Assembly (NCBI GenBank): GCA_016709225.1
Contig: JADJEE010000012.1
Coordinates: forward strand, 1,717,501 to 1,781,500
Direction: 5' to 3'
DNA: 64,000 bases
Source: Deltaproteobacteria bacterium
GTDB lineage: Bacteria; Myxococcota_A; Polyangia; Nannocystales; Nannocystaceae
Both the position numbers and the translations under genes were made by a program. Shown piece by piece: positions 54,214-63,463 of this stretch; position 1 is the first letter of the stretch, and every line of letters starts with the position of its first letter. The notes under the pieces are model-generated. The model was not told where the DNA came from. It saw only the letters and a list, made by a program, of their open reading frames with translations, and made no database searches.

Positions 54214-54356
54214 GCCGGCCACAGTGTGCGCGCCGATCGAGGCCGCGCCACGCGCAGCTTCTGCGAATTCCGCCGGGCGCGGCGCCGCCAGGGTCGACCC
54301 GTGCGGGTGTTCGCGGACGCCACGACGCTCGCGCGCCGCCGCCAAAGCGACCTCGC

Positions 54357-56528
54357 CTACGCCCGCTCGACCTCGACCGGCACGCCGGAGAACGCCGCGA
54401 CCCCGCTGACTGCGTCGACGCGCTGCTCGTCGGTGAGATCGTTGATGCTGACCCCCGCGTGGGCGCGCGCGACCTGCTGGCCGGTGCCCTCGCGATCGTG
54501 GCCGAAGCCGTGGGGCAGGCTCACCACGCCGGGCATCATGTCGCGGTCGTGCTCGATGATGCACGTGAGCACGCCGACGCGCGAGCGCACCCGCGCGGTC
54601 GCACCGTCGTCGAGCGTCCGCGCGCGGGCGTCGTCGGGGTGCATGCGCAGGGTGCAGCGGGGCTTGCCGGCCATGAGCTTGGGCAGGTTGTGCATCCACG
54701 AGTTGTTGCTGCGCAGCTGCCGACGACCGATGAGCAGCAGCGCATCATCGTCGCCGCGCTCGAGGCTCGACTGCAGGCGCGCGACGTCGCCGCGCAGCTC
54801 GGCGGGCGCGACATCGATGTATCGCTCTGCGCCGCCGCGGCGCGACGGCAGCCGCGACGGCAGGCACGGCAGCAGCGGCCCGAGATCGACGCCGTGCGGC
54901 GAGCTGCGCAGCCGCGCCATCGAGACCCCGCGCCAGCCCTGCCGAAAGCCACCCTTGAAGCCCCACGGTCCCACGCGCAGGCCCAGCGCGAGGATGCGCT
55001 CGGGGCCGAGCTGCTCGCGCAGCCGCACCTGCATCCGCGTCGACAAGGGCGCACCGCGCAGGGCGTGTAGACGTCGCTCGAGACCGGCGAGGATCTCGTG
55101 ATCGTGGCGCTGCGTGGGCCCGCGCTCGAACACCGGTGCGCTGTACTTCGCGGTGTTGTGCACCGCCAGCGCGTGCAGGGCCACGTCGTAGTGGGCGTGC
55201 TCGAGCGGGCCGGTCGGCGGCAGCAGCAGGTGCGCGTGGCGGGTGGTCTCGTTGAGATAGAAGTCGATCGCGACCACGCACTCCATCTGCGCGAGCGCGG
55301 CATCGAGCCGCGGGCCGTTGGGCGCCGACAGCACGGGATTGCCGGCGATCGTCACCAGCCCGCGGATGCCGTCGTCGCCGCCGGCTTCGATGTCCTCGGC
55401 GAGGGTCGCGACCGGCAGCTCGCCGCCGAACTCGGGCAGCCCGCGCACGCGCGAGCGCCAGCGACCGAAGCTGCCGCGCCCGAGGCCGAGCGGCGGCTTG
55501 TTGCCGATGATGTCGAACGCCGGCGTGGCGAACATCGACCCGCCGCGGCGATCGAGGTTGCCGGTCAGCAGGTTGAACGCACCGATGAACCAGTGGCAGA
55601 GGCTGCCGAACGGGTGCATCGACACGCCGACGCGGCCGTAGAGCACCGCCGACTCCGCGGCCACGAAGTCATGCACGAGCTGGCGGATGGTGGCGGCGTC
55701 GATGCCGGTCGCCGCGGCGACGCGCGCGGGCGCGAATGGCTGCACGATCGCGCGCAGCTCGGCCTCGTGCCGCACCGGCGCGGCGCGCTCGCGGGTCGAC
55801 ACCAGGCCGTCGGCGAACAGCACGTGCAGCATCGCCGCCAACAGCAACGCGTCGCTGCCGGGCCGTACGAACAGGTGGCGGTCGGCGATCGCGGCGGTCT
55901 CGGTGCGACGTGGATCGATCACCACCAGGGTGCCGCCGCGCTCGCGCAGCGCCTGCAGCCGGCGCTTCATGTCGGGCGCGCTCATGATGCTGCCGTTGCT
56001 GACCAGCGGGTTGCCGCCCAGCACGATCATGTGCTGCGTGTGATCGACGTCGGGCACCGGCATCAGCAGCTGGTGGCCGTACATCAGGTATGCCGCCAGC
56101 ATCTGCGGCAGCTGGTCGACCGAGGTCGCCGAGTAGCGATGGCGGGTGCCCAGCGCGCGCAGGAACTCGGGCCCGTACAACATCGCACCGACGTTGTGCA
56201 CCGCGGGGTTGCCGATGTAGACCGCCAGCGCGTCGCGGCCGTGGCGACGCTGCAGCCCGTGGATGCGCGTCGCGGCCTCGTCGAGCGCCTCGTCCCAGCC
56301 GATGCGCTGCCAGCCGGAAGCCGTGCGCCGCAGGGGTTCGCGCACGCGATCGGGATCCTCGTGCAGGGCCACCAACGCCGGCCCCTTGGGACACATGAAG
56401 CCGCGGCTGAAGGGGTCATCGTCGTCGCCGCGCACCGCCACGACGCGGTCGTCCTCGACGGTCAACACCAGGCCACACATGGCCTCGCACAGCGAACACG
56501 AGCGATGGTGGGTGCGGGCCGCTGGCAT
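54357..56528 (-). CDS. Molybdopterin-dependent oxidoreductase (FdhF/DMSO reductase superfamily)
   Basis: 723 residues. The N-terminal [4Fe-4S] site is C11-X2-C14-X3-C18-X27-C46 (CSLCEAMCG, FMCPKG). RYSATSVDQLPQML, IVLGGNPLVSNGSIM and the C-terminal molybdopterin-dinucleotide domain (DDARARTLDDGATARVRSR, SLPHGFGHDR) follow. No Sec or clear metal-ligand Cys is seen in the usual position, so the substrate is uncertain. No twin-arginine signal, hence cytoplasmic. It stands alone without electron-transfer subunits. ATG 56528 lies 7 nt after TACGCT. Confidence 0.93.
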   Translation of the reverse strand: MPAARTHHRSCSLCEAMCGLVLTVEDDRVVAVRGDDDDPFSRGFMCPKGPALVALHEDPDRVREPLRRTASGWQRIGWDEALDEAATRIHGLQRRHGRDALAVYIGNPAVHNVGAMLYGPEFLRALGTRHRYSATSVDQLPQMLAAYLMYGHQLLMPVPDVDHTQHMIVLGGNPLVSNGSIMSAPDMKRRLQALRERGGTLVVIDPRRTETAAIADRHLFVRPGSDALLLAAMLHVLFADGLVSTRERAAPVRHEAELRAIVQPFAPARVAAATGIDAATIRQLVHDFVAAESAVLYGRVGVSMHPFGSLCHWFIGAFNLLTGNLDRRGGSMFATPAFDIIGNKPPLGLGRGSFGRWRSRVRGLPEFGGELPVATLAEDIEAGGDDGIRGLVTIAGNPVLSAPNGPRLDAALAQMECVVAIDFYLNETTRHAHLLLPPTGPLEHAHYDVALHALAVHNTAKYSAPVFERGPTQRHDHEILAGLERRLHALRGAPLSTRMQVRLREQLGPERILALGLRVGPWGFKGGFRQGWRGVSMARLRSSPHGVDLGPLLPCLPSRLPSRRGGAERYIDVAPAELRGDVARLQSSLERGDDDALLLIGRRQLRSNNSWMHNLPKLMAGKPRCTLRMHPDDARARTLDDGATARVRSRVGVLTCIIEHDRDMMPGVVSLPHGFGHDREGTGQQVARAHAGVSINDLTDEQRVDAVSGVAAFSGVPVEVERA

Positions 56529-56535
56529 GCGCGCC

Positions 56536-56541
56536 AGCGTA
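56536..56541 (-). promoter_or_regulatory. -10-like box TACGCT for the molybdopterin gene
   Basis: GGTACGCT ends 7 nt before ATG 56528. Confidence 0.45.
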
Positions 56542-56561
56542 CCCCGCGCGCCGCCGGGGCT

Positions 56562-57236
56562 CTACCGCCGCAGCGGGTGCACCTTCGCGGTCGCGCCGAC
56601 CGTGGTCACGAGCTCCATCTGGATGGCCGCCGGATCCTCGCGGCCCTGCAGCGGCGCGAGATCCTCGGTACGCAGGTGCAGGGTTGCGACCGCGGTGCCA
56701 CGCACGGTGGTGCCCTGGTGGAGCGCGCGGTCGACCGTGCCGGTGAAGCGCGGCGAGACGGTGAGATCGAACGGCTCGGCGATCAGCCGAGCGACGCCCT
56801 CGCGCTCGATCGACAGCAGGCGGTCACCGTCCGACTCGACTTCGGCGGCGAAGTACGGCACCAACGGCGGAGTCACGCCCTTGCCCTGGGCATCGGCAAT
56901 CACGGCCGCCTCGAGTGACATCGCGACGCTCTCGATGGTGACGTCGTCGACGTCGACCTCCTCACCGATGTCGTCGCGCAGCTCGGCCATGTCGACCAGC
57001 GTGCCGTTCCAGCGCACCTCGATCACGCAGGTGAGGCCATCGTCGGCCAGCGTCTTGGTGTAGACGCTCTTGCCCTGGTCGGTGGTGAGCTCGCCGCTGC
57101 CCTCGCACTCGCCCTGCAACTCGAGCTCGAGGCGTACGCGACTGTCGACCTCGCGATCGACATCGACGTCGATGGTGCAGGCGGGCGCGAGCAGCAGGCA
57201 GGTCAGCGCAGCGAAGAAGAAACGCGGGGTGTTCAT
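56562..57236 (-). CDS. Predicted lipoprotein, unknown function
   Basis: 224 residues from ATG 57236: signal MNTPRFFFAALTCLLLAPAC, lipobox APAC. The mature protein is beta-rich and acidic (TIDVDVDREVDSRVRLELEL, VDVDDVTIESVAMSLEAAVI) with two further cysteines (GECEGSG, LTCVIEV). It could be an Ig-like or DUF4403-like periplasmic protein, but no family was recognised. It lies upstream of the molybdopterin gene on the same strand, 33 nt away. Confidence 0.76.
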   Translation of the reverse strand: MNTPRFFFAALTCLLLAPACTIDVDVDREVDSRVRLELELQGECEGSGELTTDQGKSVYTKTLADDGLTCVIEVRWNGTLVDMAELRDDIGEEVDVDDVTIESVAMSLEAAVIADAQGKGVTPPLVPYFAAEVESDGDRLLSIEREGVARLIAEPFDLTVSPRFTGTVDRALHQGTTVRGTAVATLHLRTEDLAPLQGREDPAAIQMELVTTVGATAKVHPLRR

Positions 57237-57332
57237 GCCGCATCGCATGAGCAAGACGAGTGCCAGCCCCAACTCGCACGACGGGTTCGTGGGCCGTGGC
57301 CGCGCCCGCCACCTCCCCGCTCGCGCTGCGGG

Positions 57333-57360
57333 CCGGTGCTGTCCCCGGGGACGACACCGG
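57333..57360. terminator. Long GC-rich inverted repeat downstream of the PP2C gene
   Basis: Arms of 14 nt centred on CCCCGGGG, with two mismatches. It begins 19 nt past the PP2C stop (minus strand) and lies 97 nt before the lipoprotein start. A terminator hairpin is likely; with no loop bases, a protein-binding palindrome is the alternative. Confidence 0.45.
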
Positions 57361-57378
57361 CGCGACGGGGGACGCCGA

Positions 57379-58167
57379 TCAGCCGCCTTCGATGCGCACG
57401 ACCACCGCGGAGATGTTGTCGACCCCGCCGGCTTCGTTGGCCTGGTTGATGAGCTGGGTGGCGGCGGTGTCGATGCTCTCGAAGCGCGTGACCGTCTGCA
57501 TGATGAGCGGGTCGGCGAGCATGCCCGAGAGGCCGTCGGAGCACAGCACGTAGAGATCGCCGCGCGCGTACTCCTCGACGATCACGTCGACGAACACGTT
57601 GGGCGTGAGTCCGAGCGCCCGCACGACGACGTTCTTGTAGCTGAAGTTCTCGAGCTCCTCGCCGTTCATCTCGCGCATGCGCCGGTAGTCGTTGAGCAGC
57701 GAGTGATCCTCGGTGAGCTGGCTGATGTGACCGCCGCGGATGCGATAGACACGACTGTCGCCGACGTGCCCGATGTAGCAGCGGCCCTGGCTGAAGTAGA
57801 TCGCGTCGAGGGTGCAGCCCATGCCCTTCTTGCTGGGGTCACCGAGGCCGGTCTCGTGGATGCGGTTGTTGGCGAGCTTCACCGCCGCGGTCATGCGATC
57901 GCGCTCGATGTGCAGCTGGGGCATGCGAAACGGCCAGGTCGACGGGCTGTCGGCGGCGGTCTGCTGGTAGAAGCTGCCGACGGTCTCGACCGCGATGTTG
58001 CTGGCGACCTCGCCGCAGGCGTGGCCGCCCATGCCGTCGGAGACCGCAGCGAGCGGCAGCTCGGTCGGCAGCAGGATGTTGTCCTCGTTGTGATCGCGCA
58101 CCCGGCCGATGTCGGTCTTGCCCGAGAAGCGAATCCGGCAGCCACTGTCCGGGAAGCTGATGCTCAT
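57379..58167 (-). CDS. PP2C-type serine/threonine phosphatase
   Basis: 262 residues. Metal-dependent PPM phosphatase motifs: TDIGRVRDHNEDN, VSDGMGGHACGEVAS (metal Asp-Gly), GCTLDAIYFSQGRCYIGHVGD, TEDHSLLNDY, VLCSDGLSGM, and GGVDNISAVVV. Cytoplasmic; probably opposes Hanks-type kinases, which feed FHA proteins such as that at 40417. It is divergent from the DUF4388/J-domain gene. ATG 58167 is 10 nt after TAGCGT. Confidence 0.95.
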   Translation of the reverse strand: MSISFPDSGCRIRFSGKTDIGRVRDHNEDNILLPTELPLAAVSDGMGGHACGEVASNIAVETVGSFYQQTAADSPSTWPFRMPQLHIERDRMTAAVKLANNRIHETGLGDPSKKGMGCTLDAIYFSQGRCYIGHVGDSRVYRIRGGHISQLTEDHSLLNDYRRMREMNGEELENFSYKNVVVRALGLTPNVFVDVIVEEYARGDLYVLCSDGLSGMLADPLIMQTVTRFESIDTAATQLINQANEAGGVDNISAVVVRIEGG

Positions 58168-58177
58168 CGCAGCGACG

Positions 58178-58183
58178 ACGCTA
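58178..58183 (-). promoter_or_regulatory. -10-like box TAGCGT for the PP2C gene
   Basis: GTTAGCGT ends 10 nt before ATG 58167. On the other strand TAGACT at 58206-58211 lies 17 nt before ATG 58229, so the two promoters are back to back. Confidence 0.45.
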
Positions 58184-58228
58184 ACCGATCTGCGCGGCTT
58201 TCGGGTAGACTTCGACCTGCACGCGAAG

Positions 58229-59947
58229 ATGGAGCTCGGACGCCCACGGGCCGCAGGCGCGAAGTCAGTCCAGCTCGAGCAGGTCCCGCTGCCGCGGCTG
58301 CTGTTCGCGCTGCTGCACCAGCGTTTCACTGGGACGCTGCAGCTCGAGCAGCCCGACCCGGCGGGGCCGCGCACGGTGTGGTTCCGCGGTGGCATGGCCG
58401 TCTTCACCGACTGGATCTCCGCGGTGCAGGCGCTCGGCGAGGTCCTGGTGGCCGAGTCGCTGATCCAGGCCGAGCAGCTGTCCGCGGCGCTGCGCACGAT
58501 GGCGGCCGAGGGCGGCAAGCTCGGCGAGGTGCTGCTGCGCTCGGGGTTGATCGATCAGGCCGGGCTCAACGAGGGCCTTCGCCGACAGTGCCAACGCAAA
58601 CTCCTCGAGCTGTTCGGTCTGCGAACCGGCGAGGTGGTGGTCACCGCGGGCGAGTTCGAGGGCCCCGATCTCGGCAAGGTCAACACGCTCGAGCTGGTGT
58701 GGGCCGGCGTGCTGCTGCACTTCGACGAGGCCCGCGTGGCCGCTGCCATGGGCGAGGCGCTGGCCGGCGCGATGGTCACGACCTCGGCGCTGCCGCGCTA
58801 CCACGACCACTTTCGCTTCAGCGCCGGCGACGACGCCCTGCTCGAGCGGCTCGCGGTGCCGACCACGTTCGACGATCTGTCGCGCGCGCCGGGGGCCTCG
58901 CGCAAGCGCGTGGCGCAGCTCGTGTTGACGCTGTGGTCGTGCCAGATGCTGCGCGTCGGTGCGGCGGCGATGGTGGTCGAGGCGACCCCGCGGGCACCCA
59001 CGAGCCCGTCGACGCGCCCGACCATGACGGCACCGCGCGCGGGCGCGACCGCGAAGCCGACCACCACGAAGGTCGCGAGCGCACCCGCGGGCGCATCGAC
59101 GAGCGCCCCCGCAGGTGGCGCGCCACCGCGTCCTGCGGCGGCGCCCACCGCCGAGGTCGTGGCCGCCGAGCCGGTGGAGCGCCCGCAGACCAACGAAGAA
59201 TTCATCGCCGAGCTGGTCGCGCTGGAGCGCAAGCTCGAGACCGGCAGCCACGCGTTCGAGCTGCTCGGGCTCGAGCTCGACGCCGGCAAGCGCGAGGCCA
59301 AACGTGCCTTCGGTGAGCTGAGCCGGCGCTTCCACCCCGACACCATGGCGGCCCGCGGGCTCGCCCACCTGCGTGACCGCGTGGGCAACGTGTTCGCCGC
59401 GTTGAGCGAGGCCAACGTGCTGCTCTCCGACGAGCAGAAGCGCGAGACCCTCAAGGACGCGATCGAGCGCGGCGTATCGCCGACCCAGACCGGTGCCGAT
59501 GCGACCGCGATGGCCCGCGCCGCCTTCGAGAGCGAGGTGCTCGCGCGCGACGGCGACAAGTTCCTCAAGGCCAACCGCTTCGATCGCGCGCTCGAGTACT
59601 TCCAGCGCGCACTGGCGCTCACCGCCGACGAGCCCGATCTGCAGGCGGCGCTGACGTGGTGCGAGTACAACCTGTCGCCCAAGACGCGCGCCGACGCGAT
59701 GACGGCCGAGAAGACCCTCGCGGGCGTGGTCTCGCGAGCGCCCCTCATCGCCCGCGCGCACTACTTCCGCGGCATGGTCCTCAAGGACCTCGGCGCGGTC
59801 GATCCCGCGATCGCGGCGCTCGGCAAGGCTGCGCAGCTCGATCCGCGGCTGATCGACGCCGAACGTCAGGCCCGTGCGCTGCGAACCGCCCGCACCGGCT
59901 CGCCCGCCGCGCCCGGGCGCAAGGGCCTGTTCGGCGGCAAGAAGTGA
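58229..59947 (+). CDS. DUF4388 / J-domain / TPR protein
   Basis: 572 residues from ATG 58229. An N-terminal DUF4388 (PATAN-like) region (about 10-230) includes LLFALLHQRFTGTLQLEQ and VWFRGGMAVFTDWISAVQAL. An Ala/Pro/Thr linker follows (about 250-310). A J domain (about 345-405) has the HPD motif in RRFHPDTMAARG. C-terminal TPR helices (about 430-560: FLKANRFDRALEYFQRALAL, GAVDPAIAALGKAAQLDP) complete it. The layout recalls myxobacterial social and developmental regulators acting through DnaK. It is divergent from PP2C. Confidence 0.86.
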   Translation: MELGRPRAAGAKSVQLEQVPLPRLLFALLHQRFTGTLQLEQPDPAGPRTVWFRGGMAVFTDWISAVQALGEVLVAESLIQAEQLSAALRTMAAEGGKLGEVLLRSGLIDQAGLNEGLRRQCQRKLLELFGLRTGEVVVTAGEFEGPDLGKVNTLELVWAGVLLHFDEARVAAAMGEALAGAMVTTSALPRYHDHFRFSAGDDALLERLAVPTTFDDLSRAPGASRKRVAQLVLTLWSCQMLRVGAAAMVVEATPRAPTSPSTRPTMTAPRAGATAKPTTTKVASAPAGASTSAPAGGAPPRPAAAPTAEVVAAEPVERPQTNEEFIAELVALERKLETGSHAFELLGLELDAGKREAKRAFGELSRRFHPDTMAARGLAHLRDRVGNVFAALSEANVLLSDEQKRETLKDAIERGVSPTQTGADATAMARAAFESEVLARDGDKFLKANRFDRALEYFQRALALTADEPDLQAALTWCEYNLSPKTRADAMTAEKTLAGVVSRAPLIARAHYFRGMVLKDLGAVDPAIAALGKAAQLDPRLIDAERQARALRTARTGSPAAPGRKGLFGGKK

Positions 59948-60090
59948 CCCGACCGCCGGCGGGATAGCGCGCCCGAGCTCGCGACGTTCTCGCGCGCGTG
60001 CGACTCGCCGTCCGTCGTGTGCCCTGCGGAGCCAACTCACAGGATTTCGAACCAACGCTGGCGGCTCCGCGGCATCTGGTCTCGCGAGTG

Positions 60091-61869
60091 ATGCGAGACG
60101 AAGCCACGGGCCTGACCGCCCACACCGATGACCTGCGGGCGTTGGCGTGGTGCCTGGCCCGCAACGACGGTGCCGACGACCTCGTGCAGGACACGTTCGT
60201 CACCGCGTTGCGCTCGCCCCCACCGCGGGCCGACCGCGTGCGGGCGTGGCTGCGACAGGTCATGCGCAACGAGCTGCGCATGCGTCTGCGTCGAGAACGA
60301 CGCCGGCACGAACGCGAGCGCCAGCTGGTCACGACCGACTGCGCGCCCGCCCTCGACGAGCTCGCCGCCCACGAGGAGCTCGTGGCGGCGATGACCGAGG
60401 CCATGACCACGCTCTCGGATCCGTATCGCTCGGTGCTACAGGCCCGCTTTTTCGACGGCCAGGCACCCTCCGAGATTTCGCGCGTCGTTGGCTGTCCGCC
60501 GGCGACGGTGCGCTGGCAGATCCACGAGGGACTGCGGCGCATTCGCGAGCAACTCGACGAGCGATACGGCAACCGTCAGCGATGGTGCGGCGGTGCAGTG
60601 GCGCTCGCAGCATGGCCCGGGCGCGAGGCGCCACGGGCCGCCGGAGTCACGACCATGGGTAAGTTTGCAATTCTCCACTGGACCCTCGGCAGCGTCGCCG
60701 CGGGCGGAGCACTGGCCGTCGCAATCACACAATCGTCGGCTGCATCCCACGGCGACGAGGCCGCGTTGGCGCCCAGCTCGGCGCCCACGGTCGTCGCCGA
60801 CGCAGGCGCGAGTGCAGGCGCCGTCGCAGCGACCGATCGCGCCGCCCTCGACCCCGCGCCACCGCACCGAGACGCGCCCGCGCCCGCCGACGACGGCAAC
60901 AGCTGCGATGGCCAGTGCGATCCTGGTGTGCCGATGCGAATGTCGCTGTCCGACGACGCACAGCTGGCCGCGGTGTTCGCCCAGTGCCAGGCGCAGGTAC
61001 CGGGCACCCGTCGCGACGAGCGCTACGAGCTGTCGATCCATGTCGCCGGTGGCGACGACGGCAACGCCATCACCGGCGTCGACGTGACGCAGGGTCGCAA
61101 GTTGCCCTGCGTCGACCCCGACGCCGACTTCGACGAGGTCGACGATCCCGACGCCGAGCACTTCCCACAGCTCGAGGCCTGCGTGGCCAAGGCGCTGGAC
61201 CACGCCTTCGTCGATGCGGTGCCGACCGGCGAACAGCGCATCGTCGACGCGGTGATCGGCGACGCGCAACACGCCGCCAAGCTCGCCGATCGCAGCACAT
61301 GGGCGCTGCCGGCCCCGAGCGCGGCCGGCAAGCGCGAGCCCGAGCAGGCGGTGGCCGCGATCGGTGAGCGCAGCACCGCGCCGGTCTCGATCATCGAGTG
61401 CGGTGGCTACGACTGCAGCTTCTGCCGCAAGGCCCAGGACACCCTCGACGAGCTCGCGACCCGCTACGGCGAGAAGCTCTCGTTCCACTTCTTGCAGTTC
61501 CCGCTCGACATGCACGCCACCGCCGAGCTCGCGGCCCGCGCCGCGATCGCAGCGCGCAAGCAAGGCGGCTTCTGGGCCATGCACGAGGCGCTCTTCGATC
61601 ACCCCGAGGCGCGCACGCTCGAGGCCATCGTCGAGCTCGCGCGCGCGCAGGGCCTCGACGTCGCGCGATTCGAGGCCGACATGCGCGCCGACGCGACCGG
61701 TCAGATCGTCGCGGACGAGCGCGAGGTCTGCATGCACGCCGGTGCGCAGGGCACCCCGGCGTTCTTCATCAACGGCGATCTCGTCGTCGGCAGCCAAGCG
61801 GTCGACGCCTTCCGCGACGTGATCGACGACGAGCTCGCCCAGGCCGGCGCGACCGTGCCACCGCGCTGA
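60091..61869 (+). CDS. ECF sigma factor fused to a transmembrane DsbA/thioredoxin-like domain
   Basis: 592 residues from ATG 60091 (GTG 59998 is an upstream option). Residues about 12-75 are sigma region 2 (GADDLVQDTFVTAL) and about 112-165 region 4 (LSDPYRSVLQARFFDGQAPS, VGCPPATVRWQIHEGLRRIR). A transmembrane helix lies at about 192-212 (FAILHWTLGSVAAGGALAVA). A linker and a DsbA-like domain follow, with C442-S-F-C445 (YDCSFCRKAQ) and cis-Pro loop GTPAFFING. The frame is continuous. An internal ATG at 60655, with GGAG 9 nt upstream, could start the membrane-thioredoxin part alone. Expected topology is sigma inside, thioredoxin outside. Confidence 0.86.
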   Translation: MRDEATGLTAHTDDLRALAWCLARNDGADDLVQDTFVTALRSPPPRADRVRAWLRQVMRNELRMRLRRERRRHERERQLVTTDCAPALDELAAHEELVAAMTEAMTTLSDPYRSVLQARFFDGQAPSEISRVVGCPPATVRWQIHEGLRRIREQLDERYGNRQRWCGGAVALAAWPGREAPRAAGVTTMGKFAILHWTLGSVAAGGALAVAITQSSAASHGDEAALAPSSAPTVVADAGASAGAVAATDRAALDPAPPHRDAPAPADDGNSCDGQCDPGVPMRMSLSDDAQLAAVFAQCQAQVPGTRRDERYELSIHVAGGDDGNAITGVDVTQGRKLPCVDPDADFDEVDDPDAEHFPQLEACVAKALDHAFVDAVPTGEQRIVDAVIGDAQHAAKLADRSTWALPAPSAAGKREPEQAVAAIGERSTAPVSIIECGGYDCSFCRKAQDTLDELATRYGEKLSFHFLQFPLDMHATAELAARAAIAARKQGGFWAMHEALFDHPEARTLEAIVELARAQGLDVARFEADMRADATGQIVADEREVCMHAGAQGTPAFFINGDLVVGSQAVDAFRDVIDDELAQAGATVPPR

Positions 61870-62013
61870 CGCGCGTCGACCACCACCGCGGGGCCTCGCC
61901 AGGCCGGGGCCTCGCGTGGGGTACACCCTTGATCCGCTCGGCGCAGCGCCGAGCATCGGCGCCGCGAGGAATGCGGTTGCAGGCCACGGGGCCGAGCTGC
62001 GAGGATCGCCGGC

Positions 62014-63450
62014 ATGGAATCGGTGGACATGGCGATGCGAAGCGACGACGAGTCCCCACGCGACGCGAGGCCGCGTGATCGCGTGGGCGCAGCGCTGTTC
62101 GTTGCGGCGGCGTGGCTGGGCGCCTGCGGCGGTGAGGGTCCCGCGGCGACCGGCTCGGCCGAGGGCACCAGCGCGAGCGGGTCGCTCACCGACGCGACCG
62201 CGAGTGCCGACACCAGCGCCGGCACCGAGGCCTCGGCGACGATGTCGAGCTCGGCGGGCACGACGGCCACCACCGCCGCCGACACGGGCGCCGGTGACTC
62301 GACCGACGGCACCAAGTTCGATCTCGGTGTCGGACCCGACGTGGGCCCGCCGGCGTGCGACCGCGGCGGCGGCAAGGGTGGCACCGATTTCTCGTACATC
62401 TGGGTGAGCAACAGCGCCGAGGGCACGATCTCGAAGATCAACACCGAGACGATGGAGGAGGAGGGCCGCTACCACACCCGCAGCGACACCGCGGGCAGCC
62501 CGAGCCGCACCTCCGTGAATCTCTCCGGCGACGTCGCGGTCGCCAATCGCCTGGGCGGCATCACCAAGGTCTACGCGCGCCCCGAGGACTGCGCCGAGAC
62601 CAACGGCATGGCCGGCCTGCAGACCTCGACCGGCAAGAACGACGTGCTCGCGTGGGGCGTGGAGGAGTGCGTCGCGTGGCACACCCCGTTCGCCTACTCG
62701 ACGCAGCGACCGGTCGCGTGGGCGCCGGGGACCTTGAACGAGGCCACCTGCAAGTACGAAGACGAGATGCTGTGGACCGCCGGCGGCCAGAACAACGTGA
62801 TCGACAGCCTCGAGGTCGTGCGTTTGAACGGCGACGACGGCTCGGTCGATGCGCTCATCCCCATGCCCGACGTGCCGATCGGCTACTTCGGAGCGTATGG
62901 CGGCGCGGTCAATGCCGCCGGTGACTTCTGGTTCGTCATCTACGACACCTACGACGTGCCGGCGACCTACCTCGTGCGCGTCGACGCGTCGGACCTCACC
63001 TACGACACGGTACCGGTGCCGTCGGAGATCTGCCCGTACGGCTTCACCGTCGATCGCGACGGCCGACCGTGGATCGGTTCGTTCTGCACTGCCAGCGCCC
63101 GCTACACCCCGTCGACCGACACCTGGGACACGTTCGGAGCGCTCGGCTACGGCATCCAGCAGGATCAGCTGGGTCGCATGTGGTTGGCCGACTATCAGCT
63201 GCCGGGCGTGCGCGAGATCGATGCCGACACGCTCGCGCTCGGCATGCAGATCCCCCTGGCCGCGAGCTCGCCCAAGGGCGTGAGCATCGACTTCACCGGC
63301 AAGGTGTGGGTCGTCGACATGTACCAGAGCGCGTTCCGAGTCGATCCCGACACGCTGCAGATCGACGAGTACAACCAGCTGAACGGGCCGTACACGTACA
63401 GCGACATGACCGGCTGGGGCCTCAACAACGTCGCGAACCCACCCGGCTGA
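62014..63450 (+). CDS. Lipoprotein with NHL/Vgb-like beta-propeller
   Basis: 478 residues from ATG 62014 (ATG 62029 and 62035 are alternatives). Signal with lipobox LGAC, a Ser/Thr/Ala linker, then propeller blades (SYIWVSNSAEGTISKINTET, DRDGRPWIGSFC, DQLGRMWLADYQLPGVREID, FTGKVWVVDMYQSAFRVDPD) like streptogramin-lyase (Vgb) or NHL proteins. Paired cysteines suggest disulfides outside the cytoplasm. Binding role likely; enzymatic function not evident. It is convergent with the final gene. Confidence 0.82.
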   Translation: MESVDMAMRSDDESPRDARPRDRVGAALFVAAAWLGACGGEGPAATGSAEGTSASGSLTDATASADTSAGTEASATMSSSAGTTATTAADTGAGDSTDGTKFDLGVGPDVGPPACDRGGGKGGTDFSYIWVSNSAEGTISKINTETMEEEGRYHTRSDTAGSPSRTSVNLSGDVAVANRLGGITKVYARPEDCAETNGMAGLQTSTGKNDVLAWGVEECVAWHTPFAYSTQRPVAWAPGTLNEATCKYEDEMLWTAGGQNNVIDSLEVVRLNGDDGSVDALIPMPDVPIGYFGAYGGAVNAAGDFWFVIYDTYDVPATYLVRVDASDLTYDTVPVPSEICPYGFTVDRDGRPWIGSFCTASARYTPSTDTWDTFGALGYGIQQDQLGRMWLADYQLPGVREIDADTLALGMQIPLAASSPKGVSIDFTGKVWVVDMYQSAFRVDPDTLQIDEYNQLNGPYTYSDMTGWGLNNVANPPG

Positions 63451-63463
63451 CGCGTCCCTCCCT

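Noticed and set aside
54357..56528. Selenocysteine-containing formate dehydrogenase
   Set aside because: The frame contains no internal TGA and no Sec-type context was seen at the usual position, so neither Sec nor formate specificity is claimed.
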